Shown here: piece after piece, positions 25,334-37,572 of the stretch
Layout of the letters: each line of letters starts with the position of its first letter
How positions within the stretch are numbered: position 1 is the first letter of the stretch
Source: Nissolia schottii
Taxonomy: Eukaryota > Streptophyta > Magnoliopsida > Fabales > Fabaceae
DNA length: 64,000 bases
Direction of reading: 5' to 3'
NCBI GenBank assembly: GCA_003254905.1
Contig: QANU01005108.1
Span: 124,001-188,000 of the forward strand
The notes under the pieces: generated by a model
Told to the model about the DNA's origin: nothing
Seen by the model: the letters and a program-made list of their open reading frames with translations, nothing else
Database searches by the model: none
Made by a program: the position numbers and the translations under genes

Positions 25334-26100
25334 TCATCCTTTGTTTATTTATAACTTTTTAATAGATGATCAACCCCACAAGGCTAGCATCACTTATGGG
25401 TTTTTCATACCCTTTAATACCATCCAGAAGAATGGTGTCACCTTCAAGTGAGATATCACATTGAAGCTCACTCTCCATAGCATCAAAAGCTTCATTTCCA
25501 TGATCTTGGCTCCCCCATTAGGAGTCACTAGTGGCAAAAACACACCACTAACGATAGAGCAAGGGGACTCAGATTTACAGAGGGGAAGCAAGGGAAAGGT
25601 AGCAAAGGATGGAGAAAAGAATGAAGGTGGACAACAAAGAAGCGAGAGTCGGGAGTGTTGGAATGGGATTGACAAGATAGGGTAAGATATGCGAGGGTTG
25701 GTGTTAAGATGTAGAAGTCAAAGAAAGAAATAGAGGAAATGAAGTTATACACAAGATAGAATAGATTAGACCGATACTAGAGCAACCACCCAAAAGGCAA
25801 AGATGGAAAGGAAAACTTCAAGGGCCATTAGTTTGCGAAATTAGTAAACATTTTTAGGAACAACATTCTTAAGAATGTTTCTCCAAGAATGACTATTTTT
25901 GGAACGCCTTTTAAATGCGTTTGGTTCACTCGTTAAATTCTTAAGAATCTTGCAAAATATGCTTAAGAATGAACCATTCATATGTTTGGTTGACACTAAT
26001 ATTCCCATAAATATATTTTTGTTTTACCAAAATTACCCCTAGCAAATGAAAAAAATGATCATTACACACATTAAACCCATATTTAAATATAATTTACATA
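25334..26100. other. Intergenic, possible LINE 5' remains
   Basis: The minus strand at 25394-25675 is open, but I could not align it convincingly to LINE domains. The later part (25860-26000) has AAGAATG and CGTTTGGTT words typical of small DNA elements. No gene seen. Confidence 0.4.
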
Positions 26101-26575
26101 TAATTAATATTTATTTTCTCAAGTCTCAAAAAATATTATTCTTATTGTTAATATTAATTATTTACTATAATTATTATTATTAGGTATTTAACAATATTAA
26201 TTATTTATTTATTTATTATAATTATTAATTATTTAATATTAATTATTTATTATTACTAATACTATTATTAATTACTTAGTATTTATTATTATTAATTGTT
26301 AATTATTAATTATTGTTATTATTATTAATTATTATTATTTAATATTAATTATTTTATCAACTCCCATAAAATTAATATTTATTATTATTAATTTAACATT
26401 AATACTATTATTATCATTTAATATTTATTATTATTGTATTTATTAATTATGATTATTTAATATTAATTATTACTAATTATCTAATATTTATTATTATTAA
26501 TCATTTAATATTTATTATTATTATTCAATATTAATTATTTTCTCAACTCCCAAAAATATTATTATTTATTATTAT
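26101..26575. repeat. Imperfect (ATT)n / AATATT low-complexity tract
   Basis: Almost pure A and T with ATTATTATT, TTAATATT and TTTATTATT words throughout. No coding potential. Confidence 0.85.
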
Positions 26576-26618
26576 TGTGGGAGGGTAAAGTTGATTTTTA
26601 AATTTTAAATAAGGGTAA

Positions 26619-27067
26619 GGATTAAATATTTTTTAATCTCTCATAAATTTTGAATTATGTATTTTACCCCTGATAAATGTTTTTGCTAAAAATTGTCCCT
26701 TATGAAATTTTTTTATAAGATTTTAGTGTATGTAGTCATGTGAGTAAACTAAGAGTAGCACAAGAAGAAGAAGAGTGTCCACTAAGAGAAAGAAGAAGAA
26801 AGTAGCACGACGACTCAGTAGCAAAGAAGAAGAAGATGAAAATGTACACTAAGTGTAGCACTAGAGTGGGTTAATCGTAACACGTGAGTGGCAATGACCG
26901 ATCACGTGATTAAGTTAGTTGTTATATCAGCAATTAATAACTTAACATAACAGTAGGGATTAAAACCTTGCAATTTTTTTTATGAAAGATAGTTTTTAGC
27001 AAAAACATTTATGAGAGATAAAACACAAAATTCAAAATTTATAAGGATCTAAAAACATATTTAACCC
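26619..27067. mobile_element. Mutator-like non-autonomous element, copy 1
   Basis: Ends GGATTAAATATTTTT and, reverse-complemented, GGGTTAAATATGTTTTTAG. Terminal repeats are about 120 bases. Flanked by 9-bp duplications TAAGGGTAA (26610-26618) and TAAGGATAA (27068-27076), one mismatch. Same family as 57546-58077 and 58972-59508. It lies about 475 bases upstream of the lesion-inducing-protein start codon. Confidence 0.85.
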
Positions 27068-27274
27068 TAAGGATAAATTTGCTTATTTATAACTATAGTA
27101 ACATTTCATTTCTATGAGAATGTTTGATGCCCGTAAAAGAAGGTGAGACTGAAAATGAGAAAAAGTAAAATGTTTATGACTTTTGAGAGTATAACTTAAT
27201 AATGTTAGCTGATTTTGTCAATCAAAATCACATATCCGTCAAGGCCTCCAAAAAACAATACGAACTCTAATTCA

Positions 27275-27310
27275 GGCCCATTGGGCCACATAGCCCAATA
27301 GCCCAATTCC
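27275..27310 (+). promoter_or_regulatory. Site II-like GGCCCA/TGGGCC promoter motifs
   Basis: GGCCCATTGGGCC at 27275-27287, followed by two AGCCCAAT words, lies about 255 bases upstream of the ATG at 27542. Such motifs bind TCP factors and are common in promoters of constitutively expressed plant genes. A pyrimidine-rich leader follows. Confidence 0.55.
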
Positions 27311-27541
27311 CACCTAGAGGGAAAAATGTCGGACAAACCAAAAGGACCATACTACCCTTCTCCTACCCCTTTTTAATTTTCAAATCTCCCATCGCTTTCT
27401 CTCTCCCCCTCCCTGCCGAGAAAAGAGAGAAGGTAAAAAACGACACAATCACACATTATCATTTTTCATTCATTTTTTCTGGTCCCTCCTAGATTTCCTC
27501 TCTCTCAGCGCGTTTGGGGAAGAAAGAGTGAAAAGACCAGA

Positions 27542-30500
27542 ATGGCCTTCGCTTCTTTTCTCGGCAGAGTCCTCTTCGCCTCCGTTTTCATACTCTCCGC
27601 TTACCAAGAGTCAGTCATCCTCCTCCTCCTCCTCCTTCTTTTATTTTTTTTTGGCATTCTTCATAATTTTTTATTTTGATTTGCTGCATATTATTCTCCA
27701 ATCATTATTATTTCACAAAAATAAAATTGGAGGAAGTTTCCGGAGTCTCTGGTAAGCTAATTTATGCAGATTTTGAACTTTTTTTGGGTGTTGACTTGTG
27801 GTGGTAGTTGGATCCGTCACGTTTTAGGTCCGGACTGTTTCTTTGACGGAAACGACGTCGTAGATCTATGATTTTCCCCCATTTTTTTCTTCGTTCGGAT
27901 TTTTGAAGACTGCGATGCCGTGTAATGTGACTGAACTAAACAGAATAATCCTTTGCCTTTTTCCCCCTTTTCTGACGTTGCTAAATTAAGCGTTTTTTAT
28001 TTTTATTTTTATATTTATAGCCTTAAATTTTGTAGTCTTTTTTAACACGTTACGCTTGTGACGTGGTTTAAGTGCAAGGAACCAGATTCAAATTTTTTTT
28101 TTTTTTGGTGTTTTCCTTCATTGGTTGGATCCTTTTGCTTTTGTTAGTACAAAGTGAACTATTTTTGTGTGGGTGCTTGATCCAACTATAATGATTTTTT
28201 ATTTTTTTTATATTCACTATCTCATGAGCACTCATTTTTATCATTTTTAATAGTGTGACGTAACATTGAATTTCAAGATTGGTTGGTTGTTAAATGCATA
28301 ATAACACTTCCGTCATTATGTAACAATGCTTGTAAATAGTTCCTATGTTTTTTTGGGTTTACGATCCTTTATGGCACATAAGGATATATCTCTTATTTGC
28401 AATAATTCTCTCTTTTAGAAAGCACCGATTTTGCAATTTTCTGCCTTTGATTTGTAGTAAAATAAAAGAAGCATCCCTACCATTTGCTGTGTTAAAGTCC
28501 TTATAAGATTCTATGATCATTGATTAAAGCTGAAAATTTGAATTTTTAAGGTGCAAAATGTTTTGCTTTGATTTCCTTATGTTGAATACTAACCATATCC
28601 GTTCTGTGTAGTGTGCAATTGTGCGTTGGCTGAATCCCGCATTGACTTTGCCATGTTTGATCTAATGCTAAATAAATTGGTTAACTTTGAATTCATGTGT
28701 GTAAAACACCTTCGTGTCATGAATTTTGTTACATTGAATGGGACTTTAATTTAAGGATTTAGGATTATTTATTGCCTGTTTCGCGAAGTTGATGGTGTTG
28801 CTTGCTTTTTGTTTACTGTTTAAAGTCGAGGCTAGAAGATTAAAGTTTATTTCCATTCGACAATTTTGTTTTGCGATCCTTGTTTGCCAATTACTTTTGA
28901 AGGGTTTTCTTTTCTTTGTTATTCTTCATATTATGTTGTAGTGAATGTTTCTTATTTGTTGAGTGTCCTGTTCTTTTTCTTAATAGATTTAACGAATATG
29001 GAGTTGACGGGGGACCTGCAGCGAAAGCACTCAGACCAAAGTTCGATGCCTTTACATATCGAGTGCATTCTCAATTTGGTTTTCATCTTCCAGAGATTGA
29101 AGTTAGTCTCTCGCTCTCTCTATTTGTATCTCTGTATCAATCATGTCAAGAAAACCAAGTTTGCACGAATTTTTCTAATACCATAATTAACATATATCTA
29201 ATATCAAATACTGTAATACAATCTCATAAAAATTGAATTTTATGAAGAAAGATGACTGTATTGTTTCATTAAAATAAAAGGAGTGACTTGATAGATAAAA
29301 GAAGAATGATATTGTATTTGTGTGGCTAGGAATAATAAATTGAGGAGAGAAACAATAAAATTGTAGAAATTTTATAAAAATGAAAATGCTGGAGGTGGCA
29401 TGGGTTGGGGAAGTTGTGATTTGTGAACAACAATTGAAAATAGTTGATTCTTTCGCATTAGAACTATTATGGGTATGGCACATACTTAGGTCCTCACATC
29501 ATGATGTACATAAAGTTGTAGCTAGATATTGAGTTATCCTCCCTTTTGCATGCATATAACATTTGGGCTACGTATTAGAATGTTCCCTGATTAAATTGAT
29601 GTCATGAACAGATTAAACTTTTAATTGCTGGGGCCATTGCTCTCAAGGGCATTGGAGGGATTCTGTTCATATTTGGCAGTTCTATTGGAGCTTTCCTTCT
29701 GGTTTGTAATCACATTTTCTCCTTGAAAATGTTGAATTTAGTATTCATCTCATATGCTCAGTTTTTGATGTCATTGCTCTCTTTTTGGCTGTAGCTTCTG
29801 CATCAGTTGATTGCTACTCCGATCCATTATGATTTCTACAATTATGACAGTGAAGACAAAGAATTTGCTCATCTTTTCATCAAATTCACACAGGTCAGTG
29901 CACTTCTTTTTTAAAACTTCAATTTTATGGCAAAAATAATTTATGTTTCCTAACTTATTTTTTGTTTTCAAATTTTCCCTCTAAGTAGTGATCGTTCCTG
30001 ATTTTCCCTCTGCATATTAAATGTTTCAAACTTGCCCTCTAGCTTTTTAAAAAAATAACATGTTTATCCTCTTCATAAATGTCGTATTTACATAATAAAA
30101 ACATTTATTACTTAGAGGACTGATTTGAAAGCAAAACTTGCCACGTTGTTTGCAATTTGTACTGCTTTTACCAACTTAGATGCCATTAGGTTCCTTGAGT
30201 TAATTTAAAAGCAGCGTTCACGAAGAGCATAAATGTGTTCAGTTTGTAAAAGTTAGGGAGAATTTGAAGCATTCATTATTTAGAGGACAAAATTTGAAAA
30301 CTGAAAAAAATTAGGGTGACAAATCAATTACTTTGCCTAATTTTATTTCTGTGTGCGCGCGCCTAAGTTCAAGCTGTTGTTTACAAAGTTGCTTCATGTA
30401 TTGTTGCACCTGCAATTCTTCATCAAATACAATTTACTTGCAGAATATGGCTCTTTTTGGTGCTCTACTGTTTTTCATTGGGATGAAGAACTCCATTCCT

Positions 30501-30542
30501 AAGAGGCAACCCAAGAAGGCTCCAAAACCAAAAACCAATTAG
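27542..30542 (+). CDS. HR-like lesion-inducing family membrane protein, 5 exons
   Basis: Small integral membrane protein of the HR-like lesion-inducing (HRLI, At4g14420-like) family. Overexpression of family members gives cell-death lesions, but the biochemical role is unknown. Exons: 27542-27609, 28987-29101, 29612-29701, 29795-29893, 30444-30542. Joins are in frame and total 156 aa, close to the roughly 158 aa of Arabidopsis relatives as I remember them. The N-terminus MAFASFLGRVLFASVFILSA is a hydrophobic segment. A conserved YGVDGGPAAKALRPKF block follows, then ALKGIGGILFIFGSSIGAF and a C-terminal membrane segment LFGALLFFIGM. The basic tail is KRQPKKAPKPKTN. Intron 1 is long (1377 bases) and intron 4 holds a Mutator-like element. 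The first donor is AAGA|GTCAGT. Confidence 0.93.
29929..30337. mobile_element. Mutator-like element in intron 4 of the lesion-inducing gene
   Basis: The terminal inverted repeats share GTTTTCAAATTTTNCCTCTAA and begin GGCAAA at both ends. The flanking 9-mers CAATTTTAT (29920-29928) and TAATTTTAT (30338-30346) differ at one base. The element sits entirely within the intron. Confidence 0.8.
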
Positions 30543-32660
30543 CAGCAGCATTTGAGGATGTCTTTTGCAAGCAGTTTCCTGTGTTGTTTCCTTGGTTCAT
30601 TATACCCTTTCAAGTTTTGTAATTTTAGCATCACTCTCACATGGATTGTATTATTGTTGGAGGAGGCGGCGGTGGCTGCTGCTGCTGCTGCTGCTGCTAT
30701 TATGATTATTATTATCCCTATATATGATCTGTTAGCACATGTTAGGTACTATCTTTTCAATATTGAAGCATTAGAGCATGTGCACTCAATAGATCCAATT
30801 TCATCTCTAGTAGTGATCTTAATGTAAGATCCTCAAAGTTTGGCAATTGGTCTTGAAGTTTATGTTGAACTTAACTGGAAAATTCCAAGTTGGCACATGT
30901 AATTGAATTCCCTTTGGATTTTTTTTTTCTTTTTGTGTATCCCTTGTTTAATACACAAATTTATAAGGTGGTGTTTGCTTAGAACAATTTTTAGAGTATT
31001 TTTAAGGGTGTTTTTTTTTTTAATTTAAAATTCAGACTGTATTTAATTTTCATCTCAAAACAGCGTTAGCTTTTTTTAAGAAATGTTCGTGAACTTTTAG
31101 GGTAGAGACCAATAAATTTACTTCGTCTAAGTGCCTGTGAGTGGTCCTATGCAGTTGCAACGATACATTCATTGCCCTATACATATACCTACGCTGCAGC
31201 AAAGAAGTGGGTCCAATTGAAAATGTTTGGTAAACCAGCATTCTGTAAAATCATATTGAAGTGGGTCGAATAAAATATCTTTTTGTTAAAATGCACAGCT
31301 AGACATCAAACCAAGAGCATGGTATAAAAGATCATGTTTGGCCCATATTGCAAATTTTGTTTTAGCTCAACATCAAACAAAGGGCTAGAAAATTTTCGAA
31401 TTTGAATTGATTAGGCAAGATGCAGTAGCAGCACAATCTAGGGATGGAAAAAAAATTAGTTAAAGGCTCAGCTTTAATGCTTAAAAGCCATAGCTTTTAC
31501 GCTTTGCGCAACTTGTGTTCAACGACTCGATGGTTCACGAGAATTTGTAATTTACATCAAGTATCGCATTTCGCTACGCTCTTCATCAATGTAAAAGTCG
31601 AGATATCCATTGTCGAGAGTCGTTTTGGATTCCTGTGTTGTGACGTGACCTGAAAGGGCAACGCTTCCGGGCCTGCAGACGTGTGCTCCATAGTTTAGTG
31701 TTCCTTGGCGCATTTGGCGCTGGTACTTTAAAATGTTTTGTATGATACTCAAGTTAATTGAGGTAGAAACTTGCTTTTGATCTTAAAAGCCATATGATTT
31801 ATGCTTTAAAGCCTTAAAAACTTGCTTTTCGATCTTAAAAGCATAAATTTTATGCATATAACCCACATGTCCAACAAAAATGGGACTTCTTTTGAAACTT
31901 AAAAATTGGATCAAATTTTTAGTAATAACCCAATCAAAATAAATTTTATTCAATGGTCATAGAAAAAATTAATCATTCGGACGACGACGACAACAACAAC
32001 AACAATAATAATAATCAAGACCTGAGTCTTTTGGTTTATCTATTCCAACGTAATTAAAATGAAGTGTGAACTTTATGAAATTTGAGATTTCTGTTATTGT
32101 TAATTTTGAAAAATAAATTTGATTGATTAGTTTGCTAATTATAATTTTTTTTCACTACTTATGAATTGTATTATGTTATACAACTTGTGAAATTAAGGTC
32201 TCAAAAAATATTTAAAATTTTACATATCAATACAAATATTTTCATGTGTTTTTTTAAAATCATTTTCTTTACAATAAATATCATCCGTGCTTTCGCGCTT
32301 TGCAAACACGAATATCCTTGTATTACTCACGATGAGTACGGGTATGATGAATAATTTTGCATCCACGTGATGGATATCCATATCTTACTAATGGGGATGA
32401 GAATGAGGACTAGGGTTGAGGTACTCGACCCACTAATTTTCTTTTCTTCTTCGGCATAGGTGTAAGAAATTTTTTATAGGGGCAAAATATGAAAATTTAT
32501 TATTCTTGCAAGAAAAATTAAAGGGGACCATTTCCTTGGTTATTTTTCCAAGTGTTATTTTAGAAGGGACCATTCTGCCCGCTCCTTCAAGTAAAGGGGG
32601 AGCCCCGTCCTGATTATCTGTATTCGTTAGTTATGAGACATCGTATCGATTTGCTAGGGA
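30543..32660. other. 3' UTR and intergenic stretch, no further gene
   Basis: The 3' UTR of the lesion-inducing gene probably extends to about 30960. It contains a (GCT)8-like microsatellite at 30675-30698. Beyond, the sequence is AT-rich with a compound repeat (GAC, CAA, TAA units) at 31981-32016. No exon-like sequence seen. Confidence 0.6.
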
Positions 32661-32668
32661 GCTGGTCT

Positions 32669-33597
32669 TCTCATATGAGGATTTAACATGCCAATATAAC
32701 GTGTTAAATCTAGAGCACCCATGTATAATCACTAAATAAGATGTAACGGTCCAAAATAAAACTAAACATTTTACATCTCAAAAAACATTTACCACACAAG
32801 CTCCTCTTTCCAACTCCCCCTCCACGCCTTCCATGGAACCCTTCATAGCAACCACAGTTCCACATCACGTTCATCCACCATGACGACATCTCTGCCAAAG
32901 CCATGTTTCATGGGATGTCGCCACTGCTCCTCCTCTACTTGTCGATGGTCTTACGTTGCTACCGACGTGTTGGGGTGTTGTCTCTGGTCCTCGAGAGGAA
33001 GAGGGTATCGACCACAACGATTTTCGTTGTAATTGGCTCTAAAGCTTCAATCTCTTTGCTTGATTTTGGGTCCCTTCTGGTTGATTCTCTTTCTTAGAGC
33101 GCCCAAAAATTAAATCCTATTTCCATACCTTGTTTTATAAATCTAATATTGAAATGTGATTTTCTCTTTACAATGCAACAATATTGTTGCCTATAAAATT
33201 CCTAAATATAAACCTTCATTGCCAAAATTGGTTCTTCTGAGCATCAATTGCTGTTTAGTTATTTAAATCTGTGATCAAATCATGGTAGAAATTTGGTTGA
33301 ACTGATGCAGTATTTAAGCAAGATCTGTTTTTGTGAAGATGAATTAGGTCATGGTTTTAGGGAGGAAGGATTTGTCATTTTCTTTCTCTTCCTTTTTCCC
33401 AAGTTGCCTTGAGCACCCTTCCTTGAGGCAGTGGTGGATTTCTTGCGGCCAAAGGACTGAAGAAATTTGTATGGTAAATGCTTTTTGAGATGTAAACTAT
33501 TCAGTTTTATGTTTGATTGTTAGATCTCATTTAATAGTTATGGATGATGGTCTAGACTAAACCCATGATGTTTGTCATGTTAAATCCTCAAATGAGA
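32669..33597. mobile_element. TIR element, possible Pack-MULE
   Basis: The left end TCTCATATGAGGATTTAACA and the reverse-complemented right end TCTCATTTGAGGATTTAACA match closely, with weaker similarity to about 85 bases. Most of the 930-base element is internal sequence that includes a more GC-rich, exon-like stretch (32800-33100). No 9-bp duplication was identified. The interior was not recognised. Confidence 0.55.
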
Positions 33598-34589
33598 GGT
33601 TCTGCTCCCTATTTTTTATTGGGTAGAATTTAATAAGATGTGGACCCCATCAAAATTTTATTCAATGGTAACTAGTAAATTAGCATAATGTGTTCACTCA
33701 ATGGAGAATATGAACAGAAAAATGTAGTATCTACCAAAGAAAAATGTACAACCTTTGCTTAAAGAAAAAGGAAATATGAACATACTTTTTTAAGAGTTAA
33801 ATATAAGTAAATAAGATTTTAAAAAATTAATCTTTAACTTTGCATGTTAAAGTTTCTTGATCATTCAAATATGATTTAAGGACTAAAAATTCACTGTCAC
33901 ATTATCACATAAAAAACTCTTTCTCGTTGTAAAAGTCAAATGATTTTTATATTTTAATATTAACTACTCAAAATTTAATAGCCAAAATTTATTCCTCTCA
34001 CATATAAGCACTAATCTCACTAGAGTCATCCCCTATATAATAATAATAATAATAATAATAATAGAGAAGCACTTAAAGCTCTCTAATAAGATAGGGATGA
34101 AGTCTATCACAACAAAAATTCACCATACAGATTAACAAGCAAAACAACGCGAAAATAATATCATATCAAAACTTAACGCCCTTATCACAAACACAACTCA
34201 GGGCCACAAAAACTACACGAAGTCACAGAGAACCAAACTAAGGCAGTCTTACTAGGGATGGAAAAAGGGGCAAGATGGGCCAATTTTATATGCAGACTGA
34301 AAGTTCATGTTCGTCCCTAATAATAGAACTTTTGGATGTCATTTTACTCGCAAGATCAGTTATGTACATGAATGAGTTTGAGCTTTTCCAAGTGTTACAA
34401 ATGAATCAACCCCAAATTAAAGTAGCAAGTGGGGTTGACACAAGTTGTCTCTTGAAGAGTTGAATACAAAACTAAAATGTCTACCCAATTAAAACAATGG
34501 GGGGCTTTGAAAAGTTGTTGTCACAATTACAAACTAAAGCAATAAATTAAAAGTACCGGCACATGAAATTCACCTCGAGTCATAGGGTT
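33598..34589. other. Intergenic stretch, no gene seen
   Basis: AT-rich sequence with an (ATA)n microsatellite at about 34039-34065. No supported gene. Confidence 0.5.
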
Positions 34590-35636
34590 GTTTTCATTAG
34601 TCTCAAAAGGTATTTCACGCAGTGGTTAAGTCATTAATTAGACAGTCATCTAAGTAACATACAATTATACCTAATTGAATCACAATCATAATTCTATTAG
34701 CCATAGATTAGTCCAAGACTTACGAATTTGCAATCACAACCCTATGATCAAGTACTAACCCCAATTACCAATTGTCTTAATCTAATCTCAATCAAGATTA
34801 ATTCAATTCTATTACCAATTAGCACTTTAAGTCAATCAACCCAAATTCCCTAATTGAAGCCCTAAGAAAACACAATTTGAAAGCATAGGATGATCTATCC
34901 TATATCAACAATCACAATTCATTGATCAACAAATAGTAATTAAGATAGGATCAAGAGGGAAGAGAATTGAAAACCCAAATGTGAAATATATCATTGAAGT
35001 ACAAAAACCTCACAACCCTTTGAATCCTTAGATCAATCCATGCACAATTAATGCACAAGTATGATCTACTCCTCCATTGGATGGAGGTTACAAGCTTGGA
35101 AACCTTGAAAGTACAAGAGAAAAAGTGAAAATTTCTAGAGAGAAGGTGAAGAGAAGGATGAGAGTCCTAAGGTTTCTAAAGCTAGTCTAAAGTGCAAAAA
35201 GGAATAGTGAAATTTGCAGCATCAAGTGTACTTGTGCCCGTATATAGTATTTTCTATTATTGGGCCCAATTGTACTTTCCTCGAGCCTGCCAAACCCAAG
35301 ACCTCTGTCATTCACAGCAATGCCTTATCCACTAAACTAGCATTACTTTTTACAAAATTTTATGCAATCATATTTATTAATATAATTTTATTATTTAATT
35401 TTTTTTTTAAAAAACGCTAATCTAAAGAGTCCCTAAAGGTAAAATGCACGACACTTACACACAACAAGGGTCATGGGCAAAGATGCCATAATTCTATCAA
35501 TTTAACCCAATTTCACGTTTTAATGCTCAAGGAGGCCATAACACAAATGCTTAGTTCAATCCATGATAAAAGGGCTCAAAGAATGTTAATTTCTCAATGG
35601 TAGGATAAAACCTAGGTGGGTAAAGATCACTTATCA
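34590..35636 (-). mobile_element. LTR-like region, minus orientation, left end undefined
   Basis: On the minus strand it opens TGATAAGTGATC (plus-strand end 35636), like the other TGATAA-type LTRs here. The long AT-rich stretch with ACCCAAATTCCC-type words resembles U5. No left boundary, primer-binding site or duplication was fixed. It contains a tRNA-like insert at 35237-35345. Confidence 0.35.
35237..35345 (-). mobile_element. tRNA-like sequence, probable SINE fragment
   Basis: On the minus strand GCTAGTTTAGTGGATAAGGC fits an RNA polymerase III box A, and GGTCTTGGGTTTGGC about 30 bases later resembles a decayed box B. The sequence does not fold into a functional tRNA as read, so a SINE head is more likely. 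Confidence 0.4.
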
Positions 35637-35639
35637 GTC

Positions 35640-36217
35640 TTGCATTTTATTTAGACTGCAAGTTGGAAACCTGACCCCTGAGCTGAAACAAAAATTAAAA
35701 AAATAATGTAAATAAAAAAAAATAAACACGATACCATAAAAAACTACACACATATAAAATATAATATAATTAAATAACTTCATATTGGTAGTTCCACAAA
35801 CAATTTAAATAAATAAATGAAGTTGGATTCTTGCTACCCACACAAAATGTTAATCTAAGATATATCTAAGATCAGTCATGGAGTACAATAAGCCTCATCT
35901 TCATTCATCTCCTTCCAGTCCCAAAACAACGTTGCTCCTCCCAAAACACAATATATACAATTAACCACTATAAGGAGTATCCTTGTATATATTGTGTTTT
36001 TATATATCTTCTATAACAATTATTATTTAAATTATTTTATAAAAATTACTTAGTTTTAATTGAATGACACCGTTATAACATGTAAGGTAAATATAAACAT
36101 GAAAATATTAACTAAATATATATAAATATTAATAGACTTTAAAATATAAGATATGATTAATTGTTACTGTTTTTCTTATATCTAAGATGTTATATTTAGT
36201 TTATTTTAATTTTAAAT
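35640..36217. other. Intergenic stretch, no gene seen
   Basis: AT-rich, no supported feature. Confidence 0.5.
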
Positions 36218-37069
36218 TGATAGCTCTCTAATAAGAGTTACCTTTTTTTTTCTTAGTTTTCTCATATAGATTAGGAAATAACCATAACATTGCATGTAGT
36301 TCTTAGCATTTTCTTATTCAATTTAGGACTTGGTTAAATTTAGGAAGCTTAAAAAAATTTCATGCATATATTAGGTTTTATTTGATTGATTTCAAGACCA
36401 AAATGTGACATGGATTAAAGTGCCAAGGAAAATTAGAAAGCCAAGGAATCAAGACAAAAGAGGTCCAAAAAAAAAGTGTCAAGAGGGCAAGGTGGAATAA
36501 GTCCAAGAAAAATAGGGCATTGAGTGAAGACAAAACACTTGAGAGTTGGAAAACTCGCAAGTGTTTCGAAGGGTAAGAATTGGTTCTAAAGACAAAACAC
36601 TCAAGATTTGTGGGAAATCTGGAGCATTTCGAGTATGATATGTTGTTTGTTCAACTTTGCGAGTTAAAATGCTCAAGAATTGCCTTGGCTTTTGAGCATT
36701 TCGAGTCTTTTTGTCAGTAATTTGAGATTTTAGGTCAAAATACTTGAGAATTTTCCTAATTCTCAAGTATTTTTGTCATAAGTGTGGCACATAAAAACCT
36801 CAATTTTTTTTTTCATTTTTAGCACCATTAGAAGTACCCTACACTTAATTCGAGGCAATCATCTAATTGTCATTTGTTAACAAGCTTTAGTTTGCCTTTA
36901 ATCTCATTCGATTGCCACTTCACGTTAGTCCAAATTATGTTTCCATCGATTGATTTGGTAATTGACAATTTTTTTGTGAGTTCGACACTCCCTTTTATTA
37001 CTAGACATGACCCGATATATTTGTCGATGTGTTCGTTTTTCTTAATATACTTCAAGGAAACACACATCA
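36218..37069 (+). mobile_element. Complete solo LTR (Ty3-type), 852 bp
   Basis: Starts TGATAGCTCTC, with an immediate inverted repeat (CTCTCTAATAAGAG), and ends ACACACATCA. Flanked by a perfect 5-bp duplication TAAAT (36213-36217 and 37070-37074). U3 (36530-36776) holds four long near-palindromes, the clearest being AAAATACTTGAGAATT...AATTCTCAAGTATTTT. A TATA-like CATAAAAAC follows near 36789. No internal genes remain. Confidence 0.85.
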
Positions 37070-37074
37070 TAAAT

Positions 37075-37521
37075 GTTGATTAAAATTTCAATTATTGATA
37101 TTTCAAATTTTGAAAACTAATCTATTTTTTGGTTAACAATGGAAGGGATTTATATTTTAGTAAATTTTTGAATCGAGATAAATTTGTGTGTGAAAGGCAA
37201 GGCGAGAAAATTCCTGCTATAGTAAAGCAGGGGTAAAAAACCCTGAAATATAGTAAATATAGATTATGCATCTCGTTTACAACATAATAGGAAGACACTT
37301 ATTAAGTTCATAAATCATAATAAATAATAACAAAAGTAAAAAAAATTCATGATTTCTTCGAGAATAAATTAAAATAAATTATCAAGCGCCACTTCATGTC
37401 CTTATATATCATAATCATTTATTGGATGTAGTTGGGCTCTTCCTAAAAAATTGACTCCATTCACAAGCTTACAAACAAATGTAAATAAATGTCTATTTTA
37501 GAGGTCATTTTAAGTACAAAG

Positions 37522-37572
<51 letters not shown>

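Noticed and set aside
30552..30827. 91-codon ORF with an alanine run
   Set aside because: It lies in the 3' UTR of the lesion-inducing gene and the alanines come from a GCT microsatellite.
34246..35641. GTCTT repeated at 34246 and 35637 as a target duplication for the LTR-like region
   Set aside because: The sequence after the left copy does not begin with TG, so the match is probably chance.
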